A DNA stretch of 64,000 bases, from assembly GCF_029873635.1 (NCBI RefSeq), contig NC_080418.1, positions 15,642,888 to 15,706,887 on the forward strand, read 5' to 3'. A program made the position numbers and the translations under genes. Below, piece by piece: positions 24,173 to 33,885 of this stretch. The DNA is from Malania oleifera (Eukaryota > Streptophyta > Magnoliopsida > Santalales > Ximeniaceae). Each line of letters begins with the position of its first letter. The first letter of the stretch is position 1. The notes below the pieces were generated by a model. The model saw only the letters and a list, made by a program, of their open reading frames with translations. It did not search any database and was not told the DNA's origin.

Positions 24173-24243
24173 ACGGACTATAACGTCCGTCGCCGTTAGG
24201 CAAAAAACAACGCTGACGGCGTTCTGGCAACAACTCCGTCAGG
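24173..24243. other. Two perfect inverted repeats upstream of host gene
   Basis: GACGGAC-TATAAC-GTCCGTC (24173-24192) is a 7-bp stem with a 6-base loop. CTGACGG (24214-24220) and CCGTCAG (24237-24243) form a second 7-bp stem. Both share the core GACGG. They could be cis elements of the host gene or the edge of a small transposon. Confidence 0.7.
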
Positions 24244-24820
24244 AGCTCACTAGTTTTCGTTCTTCATGACAAATAACGGTCGTTTTGACAGAGTCACCGA
24301 TTTTTCTTCTCATTGTTTTGTCCTCCCTCTCATCTTCTCTCTCTCTTTTCGCTGTTATTTGGCGATGAGGATTGCTCGTGAAGATCTCTGTTCTTCTTCT
24401 GGATTCGAAGTCTATCTTATAAGGTATCTTCGAAGATCCCTGCTTTATCTATCCACCTTCATGTGCGTGTGTTTGCTTCTTTGAGCTTTTCAGAGTTGTT
24501 CAGATTTTTTTGAGGGTTTGTTGGCATCCTTTCTTCTTGTTCTCGATTAGGGTTTTCTGAATTATTCTCTTTCTTTTTAATGATTGATAGAAATTTTTTC
24601 ATTCTTATGATAGAAATGGTCAATAAATTCTTCCTTTTTGGATTGATTTTTGAAGTGAATGGATAAAGTATAGTTCCGCTGAGATGTGTCTAGGGTTTAT
24701 TGTGGGAAAATATCTATATGGGTATGTTGTAAGGTGCTTTTGTTGACCGTGGAGGGGTCTGAAAATCCTAAGCACGCACACGAGAAACAAAAGATTCCTA
24801 AGAGTGGGGAAAGGGTTAAA
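24244..24820 (+). other. Probable promoter / 5' leader of HSP20-like gene
   Basis: CT-rich leader-like DNA (24310-24350) followed by T-rich DNA (24490-24680). A 5' UTR intron is likely, because a 45-codon extension upstream of ATG 24821 shows no family resemblance. Possible donor AAG|GTATCT near 24422; candidate acceptors TATAG near 24673 or TCTAG near 24692. Exact exon edges cannot be set from this sequence. Confidence 0.4.
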
Positions 24821-26326
24821 ATGGGAGAAGATCTGCTTACAAGTCTATCCATGGAGAATCATCACCCATCCACACTGTTGTCCATGGATTCAAGTGCAAT
24901 CTCTCATGAGGAATTGGACAGAGAGATGAATCGACAGGTAATCTTATCTCGACCGCCTGATATTAATCTTCCCCTGTCGGCTGAGCGTAGTCCTCCTTCT
25001 CAATCATGGAATCCTGACCCTTTTGATATGCTAGAGGTTGGCCTTGGGCCTCAAATTAATGAGCCTGATGTCCTCCTTAATCTCCCTAAGACAGGGCGGA
25101 AATTTGCCAAGAGGTTGGATAGTATATGGGGTGCTTGGTTTTTCTTTACTTATTACTACAAGCCTGTTTTGAATGAGAAATCAAAAAGCAAGGTTATCCG
25201 GGACAGTAATGGGGTTTCTGGGTTTGATAAGTTAGATCTCAATCTTGACTCTTTCTTAGTTCAGCATGATATGGAGAACATGTACATGTGGGTTTTTAAG
25301 GAGAGGCCGGAGAATGCCCTAGGTAAGATGCAGCTGAGGAGTTACATGAATGGGCACTCCCGCCAGGGTGAGCGTCCATTTCCGTTTAGTGCTGATAAGG
25401 GTTTTGTCCGATCTCACAGGATGCAGCGGAAGCATTACAAAGGGCTTTCCAATCCTCAGTGCGTACATGGAATTGAGATTGTTCGCTCACCCAATCTGAT
25501 GGGTATGGATGAGGAGGAACAGAAGAGATGGATGGAACTTACTGGTAGGGAACTGAACTTCTCAGTCCCACCCGAAGCTAGCGAGTTTTCTTCATGGAGG
25601 AACCTACCTAACACAGAGTTTGAGCTTGAGAGGCCCCTTCCTCCATTAAAAAGTAACCCACATCCCAATCAAAGGAAATTGCTTAATGGGTCTGGTCTGA
25701 ATTTATCGACTAGGCCATCCAACCATGTCAATGGCAGTGGAATGGATCTCTCTCCAGTATGCAATAAGAGGAGGAAGGACTTCTTCCCGCATGGAAGTGA
25801 TGAAGATTGTCTACTTATTAATTCTCATTCTGATAGAGTCCAGGATACAGAGATGCATGCAGTTGAACCTCATTGGTTGAATGAGTTTAGTGGAGTAATG
25901 AGGAACGTTTATGGGCCTGTTACGGCGGCAAAGACCATCTATGAGGATGAAGAAGGATATCTAATAATTGTCAGTTTGCCTTTTGCGGATCTTCAAAGGG
26001 TTAAAGTAACTTGGTGGAACACTCTTACTCATGGTGTTGTGAAGATATCATCTGTGAGCACAGCCTGCATGCCATTCATCCAGAGAAAAGACAGAACATT
26101 CAAGCTTACTGATCCGTCTCCAGAGCACTGCCCTCCAGGAGAGTTTAAAAGGGAAATCCCACTTGCAACCCGGATTCCGGATGATGCCAAGCTAGAAGCA
26201 TATGGTGATGAAACAGGGACCGTTCTTGAGATCATGGTGCCAAAACACCGTGTGGGACCAGAAGAACATGAGGTTCGCGTTTGCCTTCGCCCTCACCTTG
26301 GAGCAAATGAGCTTTTGTTGTCTTGA
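24821..26326 (+). CDS. HSP20-like chaperone superfamily protein (alpha-crystallin domain)
   Basis: An intact single-exon reading frame of 501 codons from MGEDLLTSLSMENHH to stop TGA. The frame is open further upstream, but I start at 24821 because the extra residues look like leader. The N-terminal 300 residues are rich in polar and Pro residues, with strongly conserved-looking blocks: WGAWFFFTYYYKPVLNEKSK (about 106-125), MENMYMWVFKERPENALGKM (about 150-170) and GERPFPFSADKGFVRSHRMQ (about 187-206). The last 140 residues (about 360-495) form an alpha-crystallin-like domain, from YGPVTAAKTIYEDEEGYLI to LEIMVPKHRVGPEEHE. This matches, from memory, an uncharacterised plant family of HSP20-like proteins (Arabidopsis At1g20870-like). 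It is much longer than a small heat-shock protein, so general chaperone activity should not be assumed. No signal peptide or membrane segment. It is the only undamaged gene in the window, and its composition is less AT-rich than the surroundings. Confidence 0.9.
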   Translation: MGEDLLTSLSMENHHPSTLLSMDSSAISHEELDREMNRQVILSRPPDINLPLSAERSPPSQSWNPDPFDMLEVGLGPQINEPDVLLNLPKTGRKFAKRLDSIWGAWFFFTYYYKPVLNEKSKSKVIRDSNGVSGFDKLDLNLDSFLVQHDMENMYMWVFKERPENALGKMQLRSYMNGHSRQGERPFPFSADKGFVRSHRMQRKHYKGLSNPQCVHGIEIVRSPNLMGMDEEEQKRWMELTGRELNFSVPPEASEFSSWRNLPNTEFELERPLPPLKSNPHPNQRKLLNGSGLNLSTRPSNHVNGSGMDLSPVCNKRRKDFFPHGSDEDCLLINSHSDRVQDTEMHAVEPHWLNEFSGVMRNVYGPVTAAKTIYEDEEGYLIIVSLPFADLQRVKVTWWNTLTHGVVKISSVSTACMPFIQRKDRTFKLTDPSPEHCPPGEFKREIPLATRIPDDAKLEAYGDETGTVLEIMVPKHRVGPEEHEVRVCLRPHLGANELLLS

Positions 26327-27245
26327 AAGAGGCATTAAATGGAGAAATGTAAGGGTAGCTGATGTGATCGATTTCTATTAGTTACTATGTACCAGAAAAT
26401 TAAATCTATGAAACAAAATTCACATCCTTACTAATCGCAACCTCTATTTAACTTCTGACTCAAGACTGATTGTGCTGGTGTTGTTTTTTCTTTTGCATTT
26501 GGAGAAACTTTAGTGTTGGATTGCTCATCAGCTTCCAGGTTGAATTTCGCAGGTTGGGGTAAGGATCCTGCATTCTCGTTGCTCATCTACTTCATGTCTT
26601 CAACATTTTTGGAATCAATTTAGTGACATATTTTTTCTGTTATTCTAGGTTTTTGGAGACCTTGGATATTAATTTCAAGAGAATTTTTTTGTGCACTTTA
26701 TAATTTGTGATGCATAAAGACTGGAGAAACATGTGATAGACTAAACTTTAGAAAGGAAGAAGAGGAAAGGGGGTGGGTGGGGGAAAAGAAATGATAGGCT
26801 TTTTCATTTGCTTTAGCACTGTTTTGTGAAGTCCCAACTTCATGGATAAATAAACAAGTTGGTTCGATGAGTTATGCAATTGTATTTTGTAGTTTAAATG
26901 CATGTGGGTATGTGGTTGTAATGATGGTGTGATTATGAGATTTAACTTATTATTATGAGGTTGCTGTTGTAAATGGATTATTCTGTAATTTTGTTAAGCA
27001 GATGAATCCACAAAGTTATTGAATTGTCTACCAAGTTCTTTGGGTTTTAATTTACAGGCTTCGTAATGTATATGTATTTGCTTGATGAAGCTTGTGTGAT
27101 AGTGATATCCATATTGTTTTTATTTATATCTGTTTTTGTTTTTATTTTGGTCACATTATTTGGATTAAAGATTCTGTACGAGAAAAAGATGATGAAGGGA
27201 ATTAAAAAAATAGGAAGAGAGGAGGAGGAATTTTCAAGGATTTTG
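26327..27245 (+). other. 3' untranslated / downstream region of HSP20-like gene
   Basis: AT-rich sequence with no repeat shared elsewhere in the window. It probably includes the 3' UTR; no clear AATAAA lies near the stop. Small ORFs here look like chance. Confidence 0.4.
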
Positions 27246-27280
27246 TGTAAAATAATATATATATATATATATATATAGCT
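27246..27280. repeat. (TA)n microsatellite
   Basis: About 13 TA units. Confidence 0.9.
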
Positions 27281-28890
27281 ATTTTATTTTATTTTCCCTT
27301 CAGAAAATTTTATTTAGAGATGAATATTATTTTTTTAAAGAAGCGAGTTTAATGACGTGTAAAATAAAATCTTTGTCAGTACTTAATTTGTTACAAAATT
27401 CTTTGACTATTATTGTCTCATAATCAAACATGATGATGAAAGTGCATGTTTTTTATTTTTATATACTGCGGTGTTCTTTAGGAAGCCACTGAAAACGAAA
27501 TAAGCTTCTTCAAGGGCACGTTTGGTTCATTTGTGGAATTTTGCATCCCAGGATTCTCTAAGAAAATGTATTTTGCCCCAAAGCATTTTCATCTTCTTTA
27601 TTTTTATTTTTTTAAAGCACACCTTACTCGGAGCTTATAATTTCTGAATCAAGTGCTCAAGAAAATTCTTCTCTTCAAATCTGTTAAAAAAAAAATTAAA
27701 ATAAAATAAGACACCCAAACATACCAGTAGAAGAGAAGAACCTGGTGAGGATGACCCAATCTTAAAGATTGGAATTATAAAATTATCATACAGTTCAAAT
27801 AAAATGTCTTGTTTAGCCATTGTGCCCAGAAAAAGATAAAAACAAAAACAAAGTAAGTGGTTCAAATTTAGGGAAAATTGAGGGAAAAAATTATTAAATA
27901 TTTGAGAAAAAGTCATGAATATTCCAACCACACACTGGATCTATTTGAAATTTGACAATACTTAAAATGATTAAAGGGTAAAATTCAACAACTTTTAGAC
28001 ACTTAACCCATCTGTATTTTCAAAAACTACAAAGAAGATTTAATTTTGTTGATAAAATGAACTTTTCACTAGTAGAATGTGTCAAGTATATGTGAAAAAA
28101 AAATTTAATTTTAGTTATAATAAAATGATATTTTAAAATGATACATGTTTAATAAATTAAATTGAAAAAATGGTCCCTATAATGTCTTGAAAACTAATTA
28201 AGTGACTTAAAAAATTTAATTGATTTTCAAATTAATTGGTCTATCGAGTCCAATTGTTTTGGATCAACCAATTACATCGGCATAACAAAAAAAATTCTAT
28301 TATGATTCTAATATTTTTTTAAAAAAAATGAGAAAATAAAAATTACTAATAAATTATAAAAATATCTAATGATTATGATACTACAAAATGTTTGTTAGGT
28401 TTGAATTTTATAAAAAGTTAATGGCTAAACGCATCATAAAACAAATAAAACATAGTTCTATATTTTTAAATTCAAGTAACTTATCAAATATATTGTTAAA
28501 AAAATATAAACTAAAATATTAGAATTCATTCTTCATAAATTAAAATTATAAAATTGAGTGTTAGTTTTTTTGCATGTAAAATATGAATGTTAAATGAATA
28601 AAGAAAACTCAAATTATATTAATTGGTTGATCATTATTTGAGACAATTCACCGACTTTTCCTAATTTTATTCAAGTTACTATGTTATTAAATTATATTCA
28701 ACAAAACTTAAAAAGTAAGCCACAATTTAGCAAACCATCTAATTCGAGTCAATTTTTAAACTATATTTTATTTTTTAAAAATATATTTAGTCATTTAATT
28801 TTCATAAAATATATATAGAAATTATTTTATAACAATATAATTATTTGATTTTTTTTATAATTAATTACTTATTTATTATTATTGCTACCA
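27281..28890. other. AT-rich intergenic DNA, possible MITE
   Basis: Very AT-rich with no coding signal. GGGCACGTTTGGTTC at 27515 and the inverted-like ACACCCAAACATACC near 27711-27725 could be worn ends of a ~210-bp miniature element, but the arms match only partly. Otherwise I see nothing. Confidence 0.3.
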
Positions 28891-29394
28891 AAAATTGAAT
28901 GGCTTCGCGGAGATTGACATTCAATTGTGACCACCTAAAAGGAATTAAGCAAGAATAGCTTGGAGGACTCAAGGTGTACTTTGGGAGATCACTTTAATGC
29001 TTAAGTTAGGAATCGAGAGAGGTTTAGACTACAACAGCAAAGAAGAATGATGAGAATGAGATGCTTACCTTCTCCCAAGGCGCCGCTTTTATAATAGTGG
29101 TGGCATACCCTTATTTAATTAAATATTTATGAATACATTATTTCGCTCACTAGGGTTATAGATTAATTTAGGAACATTTATGATAGGGAATAATGAAGAT
29201 TTATTGATTACGACTCCTCATTTATATGCCCATTAATCTTTGGCCATATCAATTGCCCTATTTTTACTCCTGTAGTTCAAAATTTTGAGAGTATCATGAG
29301 CCACCTTTCAATCTTTAAGTAGTCTTCTGTTTTTTTTTTTTTTGACTCATGACCCCCTCTTTTTTTTTTTTTCTTTTTTTTTTTGTGAATGGCT

Positions 29395-30090
29395 TATTCC
29401 GGGCGGATGTTAGATATTTGGCCTAATCCGAGCTTATGTGAGAGAACAGCTTAATCCAAGCCGCTTCTTAGGAGTGGATGACTCAATCTGAGCCAATGTC
29501 ACATTTCGACTCAATCCAAGCCGATTCTTAAGAGTGGATGGCTTAATCCAAGTTGATGTCACACTTCAACTCAATCTGAGCTGCTTCTTAGGAATGGACG
29601 GCTTAATCTGAGTTGATGTCTCGCTTCGGCTCAATTTGAGTCACTTCTTAGGAGTAGACGACTCAATCCGAGTCGATGTCACACTTCGAATTTATCTGAG
29701 CCGATATTTGGTTCAATCAAATCCGATATTCAGGGACAACGATTCATTTCGGATTAGTCCGAGCCAATGTTTGCAAGAGAACGACTTCATCTGAGTTGAT
29801 ACCTAACTCAATTTGAGTTAATGTTCAGGAGAATAGCTCCATCCGACTCAATCTAAGCTGATTTTTTATGGGATAACGACTCACAACGGCTCAATCCAAC
29901 CCAATGTTTGCAAAAGAATGGCTTTATCCGAATCGATACCTGGCTTAATTCGAGCTAATTTTTGCACGATAACGACTCACCCTAGCTTAATCCAAGCCAA
30001 TGTTTGGGGGAAAATGACTCCATCTGAGCCGAAAACTGGGTCAATCTGAGCTAATGTTCAAGGAGAACAACTCAATCTGAGCCATGCTCA
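29395..30090 (+). repeat. Array of GGCTC-AATCC-GAGCC inverted repeats
   Basis: About 20 degenerate words of the type (G)RCTC-AATCC-GAGY(C). GACTCAATCCGAGTC at 29660-29674 is a perfect 5-bp stem with loop AATCC. Between 29460 and 29700 the words sit in four larger units of about 60 bp marked by CTTCTTAGGAGTGG. Confidence 0.85.
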
Positions 30091-30330
30091 CTCTTAAGTT
30101 GCCTCATGAGCAGTGCTTATCAGGTTGGCCATTCTCAGTGAGCCAAGCTCACTCTTGAGTTGCCTCATGAGTAGCTCTTATCATTTAGGTATGTCTTCGG
30201 CCATCATAAGCGGTGCTCATTAGTTGGGCCATTCCTGGTGAGCCGTGCTCACTCTCAAGTTGCCTCATGAGCAATGCTCATGAGGTCGACATGTCTTGAA
30301 GCCTCATGAGTGGTGCTCATCAATTGGGTA
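30090..30330 (+). repeat. Array of CCTCATGAGC...GCTCATGAGG inverted repeats
   Basis: Five copies about 50-60 bp apart. The best (30263-30285) has perfect 10-bp arms CCTCATGAGC and GCTCATGAGG around AAT; the others are degenerate. Confidence 0.9.
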
Positions 30331-31091
30331 GATGTTCACATAACATCGTAATTTGTGCAATCACTTCTATATAAGTAGCCTACCTCCCCTCCTTATTCTT
30401 TTCATCATGAAGGAAGTTGTTTTTCTTTGGAGGTACACTCTCTTCCCTTCTTTCTTTCATTGTCTTCATTTCTTGGTGATGTTTGCTTTGAATGTTTGAA
30501 TGTTTGTGGTTGTTCTTGGTTGTTCTTCATGAGTTTTTCATGCATTCATCATGCTTTCTTCATGCGTTCTTCATAAGTTCTTCAAAATTTCCAAAAAGTC
30601 TTCCTTTTGATCTTTCCTAACAGATAAAAGTGTTGATTTTTGTCGTTATTCTTCCCCTTGGAGCCTTGTAGAATGGAAACCTTTAAGGCTCAATCTTCAA
30701 CGATAGTCAGTAAGAGGAGTGCCATATTTTTCTTATCCTCATATGACTTGTCCTATCTACACAACTTATATTTTATTCCAAGCACAATTCGCCTCAGGGT
30801 GCTCTCCAGCTCTGCATCAAACCTCCAGCCAGGCCCAAATGACCCGAATTTTATACCACGAAAGACCTCAAATTCATTTATGCCAGAGTACTAAAAACCT
30901 TTATTATAACAATATCTCTAATATCAAAATTAACAACCCTAAAATTCCAAAACATTAAAAACATAACTAATTAAATGTTTCTCCTAACTAACTCTTCTAT
31001 CACACCCATGCTTCCGTTATGCTACTCTGATTTCGGTTAGGCATCTTAGGGTATCTTAAATGTAAGATAATAATGAGGTGAGACACCTCTT

Positions 31092-31406
31092 TGTAACACC
31101 CCAACCTAGGTTTGCTAGGGAGAACTACATCTCTCCTCCTCCACCTAGAACAGACAACAGGGGGCGGGCCTTATCGGACTAATGACTGGTCCCACAGACC
31201 AACACGTGTCATTTTCAGTGTGTTTTGTCCTAACTTATACACTTCCTAAGAAAGCTTCCTAGAAGGTCACCCATCCCAAGATTACTCCAAGCCAAGCATG
31301 CTTAACCATGGAGTTCTTATGGGAAGGCTTCCAAAAACAAAGGTGCACTTTGTTGATATGAGTAGTAACATCTAATCCTTTTAAGTCTTTCTTCCATGGG
31401 GTATCA
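31092..31406 (-). mobile_element. Cassandra (TRIM) solo LTR
   Basis: A 315-bp insertion in the left LTR of element G: minus strand TGTGATACCCCATGG to GGGGTGTTACA. The uninterrupted target is seen in the right LTR near 33060-33075 (ACACCTCTCAGTAAG). Flanks CTCTT and CTCTC form a 5-bp duplication with one change. It carries 5S rRNA sequence, the hallmark of Cassandra elements. Confidence 0.9.
31255..31328 (-). other. 5S rRNA-derived segment in Cassandra LTR
   Basis: On the minus strand AACTCCATGGTTAAGCATGC, CTTGG and GGGATGGGTGACCTTC align with the second half of plant 5S rRNA, including the internal control regions (A box GTTAAGCATGCTTGG and C box GGATGGGTGACC). By family knowledge Pol III can start here. 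It is not a functional 5S gene. Confidence 0.9.
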
Positions 31407-32569
31407 CACTCTCAGTAAGTATGGGTTAGATTATTATCAGTGTGTGTGGCTAAAATGAGATTTACAATATAAAAATACATTTAATAATTTTACTTTAATA
31501 GAAATTATACTTGTAAATTGTAGATCACATATAAAATTAAATAAACATACTTTTCTCCAAAACATCGTTTAGGCCTATTAAAAGCCATAATCACATAAAT
31601 ATCCAAATATGTATAAAAGAACTCATTTTTGGCCATGTCATGTTTAACCCCCATGACCCAGTTGTATGGTCCGAAAACTGGACTTAGCTGGTTGGCCACC
31701 AACCAACCAAACTAAATCAAATGGTTATGTCTGTATTATCAGTTTGTCTGTCACATCCTCACACACATTCTCATACTCAAGCCCAAGCTGACTATCCACT
31801 GCCAACACTTCCACAACAGTGCGGATGCACTAATATTCATTTGTAACTACGGACATCAGGGTTCTTAAAACATATAATACAATTTATGCAATTAAATCAT
31901 ATAATAATCTAAACATTTCCCCAATATCAAATTTATAATCAAATCGCACAAATATTTTCAATAACTCACATAATAAGCGTAACACCACAAAAATCACAAA
32001 TTTGCTCAATTATGCAATAATATAAAATTAACTCATGCCACACGATTTGTATAATAATTATAATTTTAATAAATTATTAGAGAAAATGTATAATAATTCA
32101 CATATTTTATTTAACACTAATATAATCAGAAAACCCGATATAATCAAATCCTCGCAGTATAATTTAGCCCAGGCATATGGAAATAATTGAATTTATAAGA
32201 TCAATTTAAATCAGGAATATATTTAAAATAATCCTTGTCATAATCTAGTCCACTTATCCTAACCCCGGAGTGGTGCCTACGGTGCGCGGATGATGAAATC
32301 TCTCCAGTTAAATTCTTGGAGAGCAGAGCTGAGACCCGGGAATGATGTTTTTTTTTTAATTTGGCCAAGAAATGTAAGAAAAATTAAGAGAAAGAAAGAA
32401 AGAGTGAAGAGAGAGAACGTGAGAGAGAGATTAAGAGAATTGGGGGGAAGCTCAAGATGCTTACAGAAGCATCCTGATGCTTTTAACATATACATACATA
32501 CATATATATATATATATGCATAGGATTATTCCACTAATCTTGTATATATATATTTTTGGGGTCATCACA

Positions 32570-32582
32570 TTTTCCCCTCCTT
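32570..32582 (-). promoter_or_regulatory. Polypurine tract of element G
   Basis: On the minus strand AAGGAGGGGAAAA abuts TGTGATGACCCC, the LTR start. Confidence 0.8.
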
Positions 32583-32731
32583 ATAAAAAAATTCATTCTC
32601 AAAATTTGTTAAATATAATCCTAAATAGAATCTATCATTAATGCATAAAGAATAAGTTTAAAAAAATATGCTAACCTACCCACTCCTACCCTTATCCTAA
32701 TTCCTAAAGTTTACAGAATTTATAATGTGGT

Positions 32732-32810
32732 GCTCTAATACCAACTCTAGTATCTGAAATTTTATGCTCTGATACCAACTATAATGATCCGAATTTCTGC
32801 TCTGATACCA
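32732..32810 (-). promoter_or_regulatory. Triplicated primer binding site of element G
   Basis: The tRNA-iMet complement TGGTATCAGAGC occurs three times on the minus strand, at 32732-32743 (one change), 32766-32777 and 32799-32810, 33-34 bp apart. Each copy is joined to a short piece resembling the LTR end (for example TAATGATCCGAATTTC). Only the last is next to the real LTR. Confidence 0.9.
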
Positions 32811-32812
32811 AT

Positions 32813-33885
32813 TGTAGTAACCCGAATTTTATACCGCGGAAGACCTCAAATTTTATACCAGAACACTAAAAACTTTTATTACAACAATATCTCCAATATC
32901 AAAATTAACAAGCCTAAAATTCCAAAACATTTTAAAACATAACTAATTAAATGTTTCTCCTAACTAACTCTTCTATCACACTCACGCTTCTGCTATGCTA
33001 CTCTGATTTCAGTTAGGCACCTCAGAGTATCTAAAATGAAAGATAATAATGGGGCGAGACACCTCTCAGTAAGTATGGATTAGATTATGATCAGTGTATG
33101 GCTAAAATGAGATTTACAATATAAAAATACATTTAATAATTTTACTTTAATAGAAATTATACTTGTAAACTGTAGATCACATATATAATTAAATAAACGT
33201 ACTTTTATCCAAAACATCGTTTAGGCCTATTAAAGGCCATAATCACATAAATATCCAAATATGTATTAAAGAACTCCTTTTTGGTCATGTCATGTTTAAC
33301 TCACATGACCGAGTTGTGCGGCCCGAAGATTGGACTTAACTGATTGGCCACCAACCAACCAGACTAAATCAAAAGGTTATGTCTGTAAGATTAGTTTGCC
33401 TGTCATATCCTCATACACATTCTCATACTTAGGCCAAACTGACTATCCACTACCAACACTTCCACAACAATGTGGCTGCCCTAATATTCATCTATAACAA
33501 CGGTTATCACGGTTCTTAAAACATATTATACAATTTATGCAATTAAATCGTATAATAATCTGAGCATTTCCCCAACATTAAATTTATAATCAAATCACAC
33601 AAATATTTTCAATAACTCATATAATAAGCATAACATCGCAAAAAACCCAAATTTGCTCAATTATGCAAGAATATAAAATTAACTCATGCCACACGATTTG
33701 TATAATAATTATAATTTTAATAAATTATCATAGAAAATGTATAATAATCCACATATTTAATTTAACACCAATATAATCAGAAAACCCGATATAATCAAAT
33801 TCCCGTAGTATAATTTAGCCCAGGCATATGGAAATAATTGAATTTACAAGATCAATTTAAATCAGGAATGTAGACACCCTAATTT
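32813..33885 (-). repeat. Right (5') LTR of element G, truncated
   Basis: TGTAGTAACCCGAATTTTA onward aligns with 30840 onward but lacks the Cassandra insertion. It stops at 33885 where the Ogre-like LTR begins. Confidence 0.85.

Larger units (their letters stand above)
28891..30839 (+). repeat. Unclassified LTR-like repeat with palindrome arrays
   Basis: Not matched elsewhere in the window. It carries two arrays of inverted repeats (29395-30090 and 30090-30330) followed by TATATAAG at 30368-30375 and a CT-rich leader-like stretch, the same order as in the U3 of LTRs here. No PBS or coding sequence is recognised; ends are uncertain. Probably a solo LTR or promoter-bearing repeat cut by element G at 30840. 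Confidence 0.4.
30840..32569 (-). repeat. Left (3') LTR of element G
   Basis: TGACCCGAATTTTATACC to GGGGTCATCACA. About 1.41 kb without the inserted Cassandra LTR. Near its minus-strand start it has GATGCTT-ACAG-AAGCATC (about 32456-32473), a 7-bp stem with a 4-base loop, beside a (TA)n tract. Confidence 0.85.
30840..33885 (-). mobile_element. Gypsy-like element G with near-empty interior
   Basis: Two matching LTRs (30840-32569 and 32813-33885) flank only about 243 bp. The interior has a PPT at the left edge and PBS sequence at the right edge, so the orientation is minus. The LTR style (GTCATCACA end, PPT AAGGAGGGGAAAA) resembles element A. No gag or pol remains, so it is either a large deletion or a non-autonomous element. 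The right LTR is cut at 33885 by the second Ogre-like LTR: AAATCAGGAA continues into ATATTTAAAATAATCC in the left copy but into TGTAGACACC in the right. Confidence 0.8.

Noticed and set aside
24266..24484. 72-codon ORF upstream of the HSP20-like gene
   Set aside because: Low-complexity, no family resemblance; more likely 5' leader.
27515..27730. Possible MITE with GTTTGG ends
   Set aside because: Arms match only partly and no target duplication can be set; kept only as a remark.
31255..31328. Functional 5S rRNA gene
   Set aside because: Only the second half is present with many changes, inside a Cassandra LTR.
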